Positions 27,204-36,560 of a DNA stretch of 64,000 bases are shown piece by piece. The stretch comes from an uncultured Pseudomonadota bacterium. GTDB taxonomy: Bacteria; Pseudomonadota; Gammaproteobacteria; Methylococcales; Methylomonadaceae. The notes beneath the pieces were generated by a model. The model had not been told where the DNA came from. It saw nothing but the letters and a program-made list of their open reading frames with translations, and made no database searches. The stretch is from assembly GCA_903848935.1 (NCBI GenBank), contig CAINHO010000033.1:45340-109339 (forward strand). Reading direction: 5' to 3'. How positions within the stretch are numbered: the first letter of the stretch is position 1; every line of letters begins with the position of its first letter. The translations under genes and the position numbers were made by a program.

Positions 27204-28046
27204 ATGACTTCTTTACCTTTATTATTTCTCATCATTATTTTCACCGCTATCGGCGGCGTATTTAGCGTTTTAGCGGCCGGCATCTTTTTATTGTTACCCG
27301 AAAAATATCGCCGAAAAGTCTTACCGCACGGTATCAGTTTTGCAATTGGTGCGTTACTCGCGGTGGCATTTTGGGGCTTGATTCCTGAAGCCTTTGAACA
27401 CGCCAAGCCAGAACAAATTCAAACTTTATCTGGCACAATTCTGGCGGGAATTTTAGGCTTTTTCGTGCTAGAGAAATTGCTCATTTGGCGGCATTGTCAT
27501 TTTGGCGAATGTGAAGCGCATGGCGATGACGAACATCAACATCCAGAACCCGCTCATAATCACGGTCATTCACACGGACACAGTGCAAAAACAGCAGGCG
27601 CGTTCATTATTTTGGGCGATAGCATTCACAATTTCGTCGATGGCGTGTTAATTGGTGCAGCATTTTTGATGGATGTGCAATTAGGGATTGTCACCAGTTT
27701 AGCCGTGGCGACACATGAAATTCCACAAGAAGTCGGAGATTTTGCGATTTTGTTACAAAGTGGTTATTCACAACGCAAAGCTCTTTTTTACAATGTGTTG
27801 GCGAGTTTGACAACGGTGATTGGCGGCATGTTGGCGTATTTTAGTTTGGATTCGTTGCACGATAAATTGCCGTATTTTCTGGCATTAGCCGCTTCGAGTT
27901 TTATTTATATCGCTGTGGCGGATTTGATTCCGTCGCTGCATAAAAAAACCGACATGAAAACGTCATTGCAACAAATTGTGCTGATTGGTGCGGGAGTTGC
28001 GCTGATTTGTACGATGCACAATATCGCCCATCATTACGAAATGTAA
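27204..28046 (+). CDS. ZIP-family metal transporter
   Basis: Inner-membrane divalent-metal importer of the ZIP family, 280 residues and about eight helices. A His/Glu-rich cytoplasmic loop (CHFGECEAHGDDEHQHPEPAHNHGHSHGHS is read here in part only, about residues 95-120) precedes the metal-site helices, which contain DSIHNFVDGVLIGAAF and ATHEIPQEVGDFA. The latter HEIPQE motif is the ZIP signature. Zinc is the likely substrate, but iron or manganese cannot be excluded. It diverges from gpmI. Confidence 0.9.
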   Translation: MTSLPLLFLIIIFTAIGGVFSVLAAGIFLLLPEKYRRKVLPHGISFAIGALLAVAFWGLIPEAFEHAKPEQIQTLSGTILAGILGFFVLEKLLIWRHCHFGECEAHGDDEHQHPEPAHNHGHSHGHSAKTAGAFIILGDSIHNFVDGVLIGAAFLMDVQLGIVTSLAVATHEIPQEVGDFAILLQSGYSQRKALFYNVLASLTTVIGGMLAYFSLDSLHDKLPYFLALAASSFIYIAVADLIPSLHKKTDMKTSLQQIVLIGAGVALICTMHNIAHHYEM

Positions 28047-28124
28047 AATGTAATTGGTTCAAAACCACCGCTTCGGTTTTTATCCCCCATATTCCGTGCT
28101 TTAAATTTCTCGCTATATTCTAAA

Positions 28125-28172
28125 AACAATCCATTGTTCAACGTGTTGCGACATATAAATGTCGTGGCACGT
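28125..28172. promoter_or_regulatory. Inverted repeats upstream of the sigma-54 promoter (candidate activator sites)
   Basis: Two palindromes precede the SulP gene. AACAATCCATTGTT (28125-28138) has perfect six-base arms. A second, 28141-28172, pairs ACGTG with CACGT and CGACAT with ATGTCG around ATAA; the intervening TTG/TGG would form only wobble pairs. The second overlaps the -24 element. Either could bind the response regulator encoded at the end of the operon; binding is inference. Confidence 0.45.
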
Positions 28173-28180
28173 TAATCGCA
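28165..28180 (+). promoter_or_regulatory. Sigma-54 (-24/-12) promoter of the SulP-hyf-like operon
   Basis: TGGCACG-TTAA-TCGCA matches the sigma-54 consensus TGGCACG-N4-TTGCA in all but one base, with the invariant GG and GC at the required spacing. It lies about 50 bases before the SulP start codon on the same strand. The gene for a GAFTGA-containing sigma-54 activator ends the same run of genes. Confidence 0.7.
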
Positions 28181-28231
28181 CTGACTGAAATAACTTTTTA
28201 TTTTTGTTCACAAGCGAAACGAGGTTTTTTT

Positions 28232-29866
28232 ATGAGTGATGCAACAACAGCATCTTTGCCAGCAACAGGTTTGGCTGGTTTGAAAGCATACTGGAAAAAT
28301 GATTTACTTTCTGGTTTCTTAGTTTTTTTAATCGCTCTGCCATTGTGTCTAGGCATTTCAATGGCATCGGGTTTTCCACCATCAGCAGGTATTATCACTG
28401 CGATTATTGGTGGCATGGTGGTTTCTCGCGGTAGCGGTTCTTTCATAACCATTAACGGTCCTGCCGCTGGTTTAATTGTCGTCGTTTATGACGCAGTTCA
28501 AAGTTTAGGCGAAGGCGATGCAATGGCAGGGTATCGTTACGCACTCGCGGCAATTGTGGTTGCCAGCGTCATTCAAATTTTGATGGGTGTATTTAAAGCG
28601 GGGAGATTAAGCTCATTTTTCCCTGCCTCCGTCGTTCACGGAATGCTCGCCGCCATCGGCATCATCATTATGGCAAAACAAATCCACGTCGTTTTGGGTG
28701 TGACACCTGAAAAAGGAAGTTTGATTTCAACCATCGCACAAGTTCCCCACAGTTTTGCCAATCTGAATTTAGAAATTGCGATTATTGGCTTTGCTGGCTT
28801 GGCAATTTTGATTATCTGGTCGTTGATTCAAAACAAAACGTTAAAAATGATTCCTGCACCGCTTGTGGTGGTGTTGATGGGGATGTTTTTTGCCCATTAT
28901 TTTGAATTAGAACATCAACACATTTATTTACTCACGCCAGAACACACGCCAGCTTCTGAAGTAGGACCTAATTTCTTAGTCGCTATTTCTGACAATTTCA
29001 CTTCCAGTTTTTACTTTCCTGATTTTGGTAAATTTTTCACGCTTGAATTTTGGGAATCCGTGGTGACAATTGCGTTGGTGGGCAGTTTAGAAAGTTTATT
29101 GAGTGCGATGGCAGTTGATAAACTCGACCCGTACAAACGTCATTCAGATTTGAACAAAGATTTAACCGCTGTGGGTTTTGGTAATTTAATCGCAGGTTCA
29201 ATCGGTGGTTTGCCAATGATTGCAGAAATCGTGCGGAGTTCCGCAAATGTTAATAACGGCGCAAAAACCCAATGGGCAAACTTTTTTCACGGAGCATTTT
29301 TATTGATTTTCGTGGTTTTTTTCCCACATTTAATTCATAGCATTCCGCTAGCAGCACTTGCGTCATTATTGGTTTTTACTGGTTTTAGATTGGCTTCACC
29401 ACGCGAATTTGCTCACGTTATGGGCATTGGTAAAGAACAATTGCTTATTTTTGTAGTCACAATTATTGGCGTAATTGCGACCGATTTGTTAGTCGGTGTT
29501 GCGATTGGGATTTTGGTAAAACTCGCTATTCATACGATGAACGGTGCGAAAATTAACAATTTATTCAAAATCCACTTCACCCAAACTGCTCGCGCCGACG
29601 GCTCAATTTTAATTCACATTCAAGGCGCGGCAGTTTTCTCGAATTTCTTAGCGTTGAAAGAAGCGTTGGCAAACATCGAACATGGTAAAAACCTTGTTTT
29701 CGATAAAAGTGAAGTGACGTTAATTGATCACACGGTAATGGAATTTTTTCATGAATTTCAACATGACTACGAATTAGACGGTGGACATTGCGAATTTCAA
29801 GGTTTGGATGCACACGAATCGTTTTCAGATCATCCACTTGCTGCACGTCGTCTTAAACTTATTTAG
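28232..29866 (+). CDS. SulP-family inorganic anion transporter with STAS domain
   Basis: Inner-membrane anion transporter of 544 residues: a helical transport domain (about 1-430, opening KAYWKNDLLSGFLVFLIALPLCLGISMASGFPP, followed by GGMVVSRGSGSFITINGPAAGL) and a cytoplasmic STAS domain (about 440-544). SulP members carry sulfate, bicarbonate (BicA) or other anions; the substrate cannot be read from sequence. It begins a tightly packed operon with the membrane complex of hydrogenase-4/complex I type, eight bases downstream, which makes bicarbonate/CO2 handling an attractive but unproven possibility. Confidence 0.9.
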   Translation: MSDATTASLPATGLAGLKAYWKNDLLSGFLVFLIALPLCLGISMASGFPPSAGIITAIIGGMVVSRGSGSFITINGPAAGLIVVVYDAVQSLGEGDAMAGYRYALAAIVVASVIQILMGVFKAGRLSSFFPASVVHGMLAAIGIIIMAKQIHVVLGVTPEKGSLISTIAQVPHSFANLNLEIAIIGFAGLAILIIWSLIQNKTLKMIPAPLVVVLMGMFFAHYFELEHQHIYLLTPEHTPASEVGPNFLVAISDNFTSSFYFPDFGKFFTLEFWESVVTIALVGSLESLLSAMAVDKLDPYKRHSDLNKDLTAVGFGNLIAGSIGGLPMIAEIVRSSANVNNGAKTQWANFFHGAFLLIFVVFFPHLIHSIPLAALASLLVFTGFRLASPREFAHVMGIGKEQLLIFVVTIIGVIATDLLVGVAIGILVKLAIHTMNGAKINNLFKIHFTQTARADGSILIHIQGAAVFSNFLALKEALANIEHGKNLVFDKSEVTLIDHTVMEFFHEFQHDYELDGGHCEFQGLDAHESFSDHPLAARRLKLI

Positions 29867-29874
29867 GCACGAAT

Positions 29875-31902
29875 ATGATTTTATTTTTAGCTTACAGCGC
29901 GGTTTTGCTGAGTTTCGCGTCGGGTGGCGTGGCAATCGCGCATTTGTATAAGCCCGAAGTGAACAAACAACTGGTGTTTTGGTTGTTGGGTGCTTCGGGA
30001 TTGATGGCGATTTTCGCGGGTTTGGGTGAATTGATTTATCCAGAAATTCGCCTCGACACGTTAAGTTTAGGTTTGCCGTGGATTCCGTGGCACGTTCATT
30101 TCGATAGTTTATCGGCGTTCTTTTTTCTGATTATTGGCATTGCGGTGTTTGCGGTCAGTCTTTACGCGCCACATTACACACACCACGAACAAAAAAATGC
30201 TGAAAACTTTGCGGTTTTGAGTTTGTTCACGGGTTTATTTGTCGCTGGCATGATGTTGGTATTGCTCGCCGATGATGCGTTTATGTTCATGATTGCATGG
30301 GAATTGATGTCGGTCGCAAGTTATTTTCTGGTCGCGTTTCAACATGAAAATGCCGCTAATCGACGTGCCGCGTTTTTATATTTGTTGATGGCGGAAGTGG
30401 GTGCATTGCTGATTATTTTAGCATTTGGTGTGGTGGCGAGTTTTTCAGACGGATTTACGTTCGATGCCTTACGCGCTTCAACGATTCCAACGACGTGGAT
30501 GAGCATTGCGTTTGTGTTGGCGTTGATGGGTTTTGGCATGAAAGCGGGCTTAGTTCCGATTCACGTTTGGTTGCCTGAAGCCCATCCTGTTGCGCCATCG
30601 CACATTTCAGCGTTGATGAGTGGCGTAATGTTGAAAGTCGCATTGTACGGACTGATTCGATTTTGTTTCGATTTGTTGCCCGAAGTGCATTGGCAATGGG
30701 GTGTAGTGTTATTGATTGTCGGCACAGTCTCCGCGTTGAGCGGGATTTTATACGCCATGATGCAACAAAATTTGAAACGTTTGCTCGCTTACAGTTCGGT
30801 TGAAAACATCGGCATCATCGTCATGGTTTTGGGTTTGAGCATGATTTTCTTAGCCAATGACCATGAAGAATTGGCGACATTAGCGTTATTGGCGGCATTA
30901 TTTCATGCTTTCAATCATGCGCTGTTTAAGAATTTACTCTTTTTGGGTGCGGGCATGATTCATCATCAAACCCACGAATTGAACATTGATATGTTGGGCG
31001 GCTTAATCAAAAGAATGCCGAAAACCAGCGTGATTTTTTTAATTGGTTGCATGAGTATTTCATCGTTACCGTTGTTCAACGGTTTTGTTTCGGAATGGTT
31101 GGCGTTTCAAACTGCGTTACAAGTTGATGTATTAGATAACGGTGTTTTACGGAGTTTAATTCCTGTTTCAGCGGCGGCATTGGCATTGACAGCGGCATTA
31201 GCGGCGGCGTGTTTTGTGAAAGTATTTGGTTTAATTTTTCTAGGTGTGCCACGTTCGCGTCATGCTGAAAAAGCCAAAGAAATTGAAGATAAAGGAATGC
31301 TTGCCGCGCCAGCGATATTGGCATTTTTGTGTTTTTTCTTCGGAATTTTTCCCAGTTCGATTTTGCATTTAATCGACAACGTAGCGAAACAATTACTCGG
31401 TTCAAACTTGCCGACAGAGGCGACATTATCTTTATTTTCACTCGTCCCAGTTGCGCCACATGAAGCGTCTTATGCCGCACCGCTTATTTTAATCGGTGCG
31501 TTGATTGCAGCAGGTTCAGTTTTTTGGTTATTAACCAGAAATTCAGAAACCACGATGCGAATCGCGCCAACGTGGGATTGTGGTTTTGGTGGTTTAACGC
31601 CTCGGATGCAATACACTTCCAGCGCATTCACCATGCCGTTACGTCGTATTTTTGCACCCGCATTTTTGATTGATGAAAAAGTTGAAAAAACAATGCGTGA
31701 AAACACACTACAAAATGTTGCTGATGTGCGTTACACACTGCATATTCAGGATCATTGTTGGGTTCGAGTTTATCAACCGATTGAACGTGGCGTGAATGTT
31801 GTCACCAAACAAGTCGGACGCATTCAAACGGGTAACATTCGCACATATCTTGGTTATTCGTTGGCAACGTTAATTCTTCTTTTATGGGTGGTCAGTTTAT
31901 GA
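29875..31902 (+). CDS. hyfB: Hydrogenase-4/complex I-like subunit HyfB (antiporter-like)
   Basis: Large membrane subunit of 675 residues of the Mrp-antiporter/NuoL type. Seen: the proton-channel family core (WELMSVASYFLVAFQHE, GFGMKAGLVPIHVWLPEAHPVAPSHISALMSGV, LAYSSVENIGIIVMVLG) and a long C-terminal helical region. Such subunits move H+ or Na+ when driven by the peripheral arm. Its stop overlaps the ATG of the next gene (ATGA). The symbol follows the hydrogenase-4 homologue; the large subunit in this cluster lacks NiFe ligands. Confidence 0.88.
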   Translation: MILFLAYSAVLLSFASGGVAIAHLYKPEVNKQLVFWLLGASGLMAIFAGLGELIYPEIRLDTLSLGLPWIPWHVHFDSLSAFFFLIIGIAVFAVSLYAPHYTHHEQKNAENFAVLSLFTGLFVAGMMLVLLADDAFMFMIAWELMSVASYFLVAFQHENAANRRAAFLYLLMAEVGALLIILAFGVVASFSDGFTFDALRASTIPTTWMSIAFVLALMGFGMKAGLVPIHVWLPEAHPVAPSHISALMSGVMLKVALYGLIRFCFDLLPEVHWQWGVVLLIVGTVSALSGILYAMMQQNLKRLLAYSSVENIGIIVMVLGLSMIFLANDHEELATLALLAALFHAFNHALFKNLLFLGAGMIHHQTHELNIDMLGGLIKRMPKTSVIFLIGCMSISSLPLFNGFVSEWLAFQTALQVDVLDNGVLRSLIPVSAAALALTAALAAACFVKVFGLIFLGVPRSRHAEKAKEIEDKGMLAAPAILAFLCFFFGIFPSSILHLIDNVAKQLLGSNLPTEATLSLFSLVPVAPHEASYAAPLILIGALIAAGSVFWLLTRNSETTMRIAPTWDCGFGGLTPRMQYTSSAFTMPLRRIFAPAFLIDEKVEKTMRENTLQNVADVRYTLHIQDHCWVRVYQPIERGVNVVTKQVGRIQTGNIRTYLGYSLATLILLLWVVSL

Positions 31903-32843
31903 ACTGGTTAATCGCTATTTTACAAACCGCGTTATTCGTCGCACTCGCGCCGTTGTTGGCGGGTTTCATGAAATTCTGCAAATGCCGATTGCAAAACCGA
32001 CGCGCTCCGTCGTTGTTGCAACCGTATCGGGATTTGCTCAAATTAACCTGCAAACAGCCCGTGATTTCTGAAGATGCGTCGTGGTTATTCTGTGTCGCGC
32101 CGTACATTATTTTTACCGCAATGGTTTTAGCGGCTTCGGTTGTACCGTTTATCGCCGTTGATTTACCGACTTCTGCCGAAGCAGATGTAATTGTATTAGT
32201 CGGATTTTTTGCTTTTGCGCGATTCTTTTTAGCCTTAGCAGGTTTAGATATTGGAACAGCATTTGGTGGCATGGGTTCGTCGCGTGAAATGACGATTTCG
32301 TCACTTGCCGAACCAGCGATGTTGATGGCTGTTTTTACGCTGACAATGACGGCATCGACGACAAATTTATCGGGTGCAATGGAGTACATTTTGAGTGAAG
32401 GCGTGGTTTTGCGTCCCTCATTTGTGTTTGCATTATTCGCGTTGTTATTGGTTGCGGTCGCAGAAACTGGTCGTATTCCCATTGATAATCCAACGACGCA
32501 TTTAGAATTAACGATGATTCACGAAGCGATGATTTTGGAATACAGCGGGCGGCATTTAGCGTTAATCGAATGGGCAAGCCAATTGAAATTCATGCTTTAC
32601 GGCGTGTTAATTTCAAATATCTTTTTTCCGTGGGGAATCGCGGAAAGTTTCGGTTTATCGGCGTTAGGTTATGGCTTGTTAGTGATTAGCGGCAAACTTA
32701 TTTTACTTTGCATATTTTTAGCATTCACTGAAACCGCTGTCGCCAAAATGCGTTTATTTCGTGTGCAAGAATATCTCGGTTTCGCTTATTTATTGGGCTT
32801 ACTTGGAATGTTAAGTCACATCATTTTGGAATCTACACGATGA
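31899..32843 (+). CDS. hyfC: Hydrogenase-4/complex I-like subunit HyfC (NuoH-like)
   Basis: Membrane subunit of 314 residues homologous to NuoH/HycD, linking the peripheral arm to the antiporter subunits. Typical features: KCRLQNRRAPSLLQPYRDLLKL at the N-terminus, FGGMGSSREMTISSLAEPAML and the conserved acidic segment ETGRIPIDNPTTHLELTMIHEAMILEYSG. The start at 31899 overlaps the hyfB stop; an ATG 15 bases earlier is less likely. Confidence 0.9.
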   Translation: MNWLIAILQTALFVALAPLLAGFMKFCKCRLQNRRAPSLLQPYRDLLKLTCKQPVISEDASWLFCVAPYIIFTAMVLAASVVPFIAVDLPTSAEADVIVLVGFFAFARFFLALAGLDIGTAFGGMGSSREMTISSLAEPAMLMAVFTLTMTASTTNLSGAMEYILSEGVVLRPSFVFALFALLLVAVAETGRIPIDNPTTHLELTMIHEAMILEYSGRHLALIEWASQLKFMLYGVLISNIFFPWGIAESFGLSALGYGLLVISGKLILLCIFLAFTETAVAKMRLFRVQEYLGFAYLLGLLGMLSHIILESTR

Positions 32844-33517
32844 ACATTGAATCTCAAGATTTGTACACGCAGGCGATTTTGTCGATGTCGGCGTTGGTCG
32901 GTTTGACTTCGTTTTTAATGCTCGGACAAGGGCGATTGTTGCGACTAATTTTTGTCTTTGCGGTGCAAGGATTATTGCTGACGCTGACGACTTCGATGGC
33001 GGCGTTCAGTTTAGACAATCCACATTTATATATTTCAGCGGTGCTAACTTTCGCGTTGAAAGTCGTATTTATTCCGTGGATGCTACGAAAAGAAGTGCTG
33101 ACGATGAATATGCAGCGCGATGTGGAAGCGTTGAAAAATAATACTGCCGTGATGTTGGGTGGCGCGAGTTTGATGGTGTTTAGCTATTACGTTTTGCAAC
33201 CGATTATTAACACCTCGTCGATGATTATGCTTAACGCGATTGCCGTAAGTTTATCGGTGGTTTTGTTGGGATTATTGCTGATGATTTCACATCGCCAAGC
33301 GATTGCCCACGTTGTCGGTTTTATGTCAATTGAAAATGGATTATTTTTCGCGGCGATTGTGGCAACAAACGGAATGCCAATGGTGGTTGAGTTGGGTGTT
33401 GCGTTTGACGTATTAGTTGCTGCGGTTTTATTCGGCATTTTCTTTTTACACATTCGCACCAGCATTGACTCCCTTGATGTGGACATGATGAACAAATTAC
33501 ACGAGGTAGACAGATGA
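32840..33517 (+). CDS. hyfE: Hydrogenase-4 component E-like subunit
   Basis: Membrane protein of 225 residues with about seven helices, homologous to HyfE, whose C-terminal half corresponds to NuoK. Seen: VVFIPWMLRKEV and FMSIENGLFFAAIVATNGMPMVVELGVAFDVLVAA, the latter carrying membrane glutamates expected for ion translocation. Both ends overlap neighbours by four bases. Confidence 0.87.
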   Translation: MNIESQDLYTQAILSMSALVGLTSFLMLGQGRLLRLIFVFAVQGLLLTLTTSMAAFSLDNPHLYISAVLTFALKVVFIPWMLRKEVLTMNMQRDVEALKNNTAVMLGGASLMVFSYYVLQPIINTSSMIMLNAIAVSLSVVLLGLLLMISHRQAIAHVVGFMSIENGLFFAAIVATNGMPMVVELGVAFDVLVAAVLFGIFFLHIRTSIDSLDVDMMNKLHEVDR

Positions 33518-34974
33518 TTGCGGTTTATTTGTTATTGCTGTTGTCGGCGGCGGGAATTTTATTTTTCGGGCTGATGGGACATAAAGAAGATATTGGCAAA
33601 CTCAACACGCGCATCAACGCGGTCAGTTTGGTGATTACGATTGGGTTGGCAATTACGGTTTTTGAGCAAGGAACAATTTTATCGAGTGGCAAAGCGTTTT
33701 TGATTGATTCATTTAATGTGTATTTGATTGTACTGACGGCGTTTGTGGGATTTACCACATCGTTATTTTCTGCACCGTACATGGCGCATGAAAAAGAAAT
33801 CGGCAAACTTACCGATAGACGTTTAAAACTATATTACTCGATGTATCAAGGGTTTATGTTGGCAATGTATTTAGTGCTGACGACCAACAACATGGGAATT
33901 ATGTGGGTATCAATGGAAGGTGCGACGCTTGCAACCGTGTTGCTCGTCAGTTTGTATCGCACACCCGAATCGATTGAAGCGGCGTGGAAGTATTTTATTT
34001 TGTGTGGTGTCGGTATCGCGCAAGCGTTATTCGGTACGATTTTGTTGTATTACGCTGCGTCGCAAATTGGCGACAGTGAAAATGCCTTGTTGTGGACAGT
34101 TTTGCACGAACACGCCACGCAATTAAATCCTGATATTTTGGAAATTGCCTTTGTGTTTTTGTTGATTGGTTACGGTACCAAAATCGGTTTAGTGCCGTTG
34201 CATAATTGGTTGCCCGACGCGCATTCAGAAGGCCCGACACCAATGTCAGCCGTGTTATCGGGTTTGTTATTGAATGATGCACTTTATGCAGTGGTACGAA
34301 ATAAAATGCTGGTGGATGGCGCGACGCAATCACACATTGCGGGTTATTTGATGATGGGTTTTGGGCTAACTTCATTTTTAGTTGCCGCATTATTTTTGCA
34401 TCGTCAAAAAGATATTAAACGGCTGTTTAGTTATTCATCGATTGAACACATGGGCTTGATGACATTTGCGTTTGGCATCGGTGCCCCGCTTGCGACCTTT
34501 GCAGCGTTGTTACACATGACGGTGCATTCATTGGTGAAATCGGCGATTTTCGTGACGGTAGGTTACGCTTCGCAATTGGCTGGCACACAAAAAATGAGCG
34601 GTATTCGTGGCTTGATTAAAACCCAGCCGAAAGTCGGTTGGGGATTATTGATTGGTACGGTGGCGATTGCAGGTTTTCCACCGTTCGGCGTTTTCACCAG
34701 TGAGTTTTTAGTGTTGTTGGCGACGATGCACAATTATCCGTGGCTCACGCCGTTGTTGTTATTAGGAATCGGCATTGCGTTTGCGGGTTTATTTCGCCAC
34801 ATTCAACCGATGGTTTTCGGTGAAAAACCCGAAGGACAATCGGCGATTAAAGCTAATTTGATTCCTGTGATGGTGCATTTAGGATTGGCGTTGTGGTTGG
34901 GTTTAGCGATTCCAGGCTTTTTAAGCGATTGGTTTAGTCAGGCGACATTGTTAATTTCGGGGAGTTCGTTATGA
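33514..34974 (+). CDS. hyfF: Hydrogenase-4/complex I-like subunit HyfF (antiporter-like)
   Basis: Second antiporter-like subunit (486 residues, NuoM/HyfF type). Seen: GTKIGLVPLHNWLPDAHSEGPTPMSAVLSGLLLNDALY, HRQKDIKRLFSYSSIEHMGLMTFAFG and HMTVHSLVKSAIFVTVGYASQLAGT, with membrane Lys and His positions typical of the family. It overlaps both neighbours. With HyfB it makes two predicted pumping modules; a HyfD homologue is absent. Confidence 0.9.
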   Translation: MIAVYLLLLLSAAGILFFGLMGHKEDIGKLNTRINAVSLVITIGLAITVFEQGTILSSGKAFLIDSFNVYLIVLTAFVGFTTSLFSAPYMAHEKEIGKLTDRRLKLYYSMYQGFMLAMYLVLTTNNMGIMWVSMEGATLATVLLVSLYRTPESIEAAWKYFILCGVGIAQALFGTILLYYAASQIGDSENALLWTVLHEHATQLNPDILEIAFVFLLIGYGTKIGLVPLHNWLPDAHSEGPTPMSAVLSGLLLNDALYAVVRNKMLVDGATQSHIAGYLMMGFGLTSFLVAALFLHRQKDIKRLFSYSSIEHMGLMTFAFGIGAPLATFAALLHMTVHSLVKSAIFVTVGYASQLAGTQKMSGIRGLIKTQPKVGWGLLIGTVAIAGFPPFGVFTSEFLVLLATMHNYPWLTPLLLLGIGIAFAGLFRHIQPMVFGEKPEGQSAIKANLIPVMVHLGLALWLGLAIPGFLSDWFSQATLLISGSSL

Positions 34975-36551
34975 GTTGGCAAAAAAAGTTTTTACAACAA
35001 TTGGAAGATGCAGAAATTTTTGTTAAATCCACTGAAATCTCGCCTTTCGTTGAATTGTGGCAAATCGACGATAAACATTGGCAACGTTTCGCTGAATTAA
35101 CCGCTGAAAATAAATTCCGTTGGGCGGCGGGTTGGGCTGAACAAAGTGGCGTGCAATTTTATGTTTATGCGTGTTTTGAAAAATCGGGAAATTACATTTT
35201 ATTATGCGCCACTGTTAACGTATCAAAACCCGAATTGCCGTCACAAGCTACGGTTTATGCGGCGGCAAATCGTTCTGAACGACACTCACACGATATGTTT
35301 GGGATTGAATTTCTGAATCATCCTGACCCACGTTGTTGGATGCGCCATAAAGCGTGGGGCAAACGTGATTATCCATTGCGTCATGATTTCCCCGTTCAAG
35401 GTTCACCCGTAGAAATTACGCCACCCGACACGGATTATCACTTTATTCAATCGCACGGCGTAGGCGTTTATGAAATTCCTGTCGGGCCGGTTCATGCGGG
35501 CATTATTGAACCAGGACATTTTCGTTTTCAAGCGGTGGGCGAGTTGATTTTAAATTTAGAAGAACGATTAGGTTATGTTCACAAAGGCACGGAAAAAATT
35601 GCCGAAGGTCGCACGCCAGAAGGTTTGGCGAAATTAGCGGGACGAGTTTCGGGTGATACTTGCGTTTCACACGCTTGGGCGGCTTGCATGGCGATGGAGC
35701 AAGCGGCAGGTATTGAAATTCCAGAACGGGCGGCGTTGATTCGGGGCATTTTTGCTGAACGTGAACGCATTGCCAATCATCTCGGCGACATTGGCGCGAT
35801 TTGTAATGACGTGGCGTTTACGTTTGCATTTATGCAAATGATGCGAATTAAAGAATTGTGGTGTCGAACGAATTATGAATTATTCGGGCATCGTTCGTTG
35901 ATGGACAAAATTATTCCAGGCGGTGTAGCTGTCGATATTTCGGAAGTGGCAAGCAAGTTTATTCTTACCGACATCAAACAATTACGCGCTGAATTGGCAG
36001 ATTTGATTCCCGCAATTGATTTAAATTCGTCGCTCGAAGATCGAATTTACACGGCAGGATATTTATCCCCAGAAACCGCCGCATATTTTGGAACGCTTGG
36101 TTTTGTTGGACGTGCAAGCGGACAAGATTTTGATGTGCGCCGCGATGCGCCTTACGCACCTTATGATTCAGTTGCAGTGAAAGTTGCCGCCGAAGATCAA
36201 GGCGATATTGCGTCACGTTTTTGGATTCGCTACAAAGAAATCAATGCCTCGTTGAAACTCATTGAGCAATTTATTGAGCAGTTAGCGAAATTACCCGAAG
36301 GCGATTTAGTTACCCATTGGCAAACGCCAAAAACCGAAAGTTACGGATTAGGTATTGTTGATGGATGGCGCGGCGAAATTATTTCGTATGTTCGTTTTGG
36401 TGAAAACAACACCATTGCACGTTTTTATCCGCGTGACCCTAGTCAATTAAATTGGGAAGCACTTGAAAAAGCGGTATTGAATAACATCGTGCCTGATTTT
36501 CCTGTGTGCAACAAATCCTTCAATTGTTCTTATTCTGGCTGCGATTTATAG
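34971..36551 (+). CDS. hyfG: HyfG-like large subunit (NuoC-NuoD type) without NiFe ligands
   Basis: Peripheral-arm subunit of 526 residues: a NuoC-like domain (about 1-165) joined to a NuoD/hydrogenase large-subunit domain (GPVHAGIIEPGHFRFQAVGE onward). In true hydrogenases two CxxC pairs bind nickel-iron. Here the first pair, RVCGIC in HycE/HyfG, reads RVSGDTC (single Cys231), and the C-terminal DPCxxC position reads FNCSYSGCDL with shifted cysteines. The protein ends there without the C-terminal extension cleaved in hydrogenase maturation. It therefore fits the energy-converting hydrogenase-related (Ehr) class rather than a hydrogenase. Electron donor and acceptor unknown. Confidence 0.85.
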   Translation: MSWQKKFLQQLEDAEIFVKSTEISPFVELWQIDDKHWQRFAELTAENKFRWAAGWAEQSGVQFYVYACFEKSGNYILLCATVNVSKPELPSQATVYAAANRSERHSHDMFGIEFLNHPDPRCWMRHKAWGKRDYPLRHDFPVQGSPVEITPPDTDYHFIQSHGVGVYEIPVGPVHAGIIEPGHFRFQAVGELILNLEERLGYVHKGTEKIAEGRTPEGLAKLAGRVSGDTCVSHAWAACMAMEQAAGIEIPERAALIRGIFAERERIANHLGDIGAICNDVAFTFAFMQMMRIKELWCRTNYELFGHRSLMDKIIPGGVAVDISEVASKFILTDIKQLRAELADLIPAIDLNSSLEDRIYTAGYLSPETAAYFGTLGFVGRASGQDFDVRRDAPYAPYDSVAVKVAAEDQGDIASRFWIRYKEINASLKLIEQFIEQLAKLPEGDLVTHWQTPKTESYGLGIVDGWRGEIISYVRFGENNTIARFYPRDPSQLNWEALEKAVLNNIVPDFPVCNKSFNCSYSGCDL

Positions 36552-36560
36552 GTAACGACG

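Noticed and set aside
28050..28085. Terminator after the ZIP gene (ACCGCTTCGGTTTTT)
   Set aside because: Only a four-base stem can form before the T run; too weak to list as a feature.
31892..32482. Long open frame of 196 codons on the minus strand
   Set aside because: It lies entirely inside hyfC, whose membrane-protein sequence is unmistakable; the translation is compositionally odd (Asn/Ala/Lys-rich) and has no family features.
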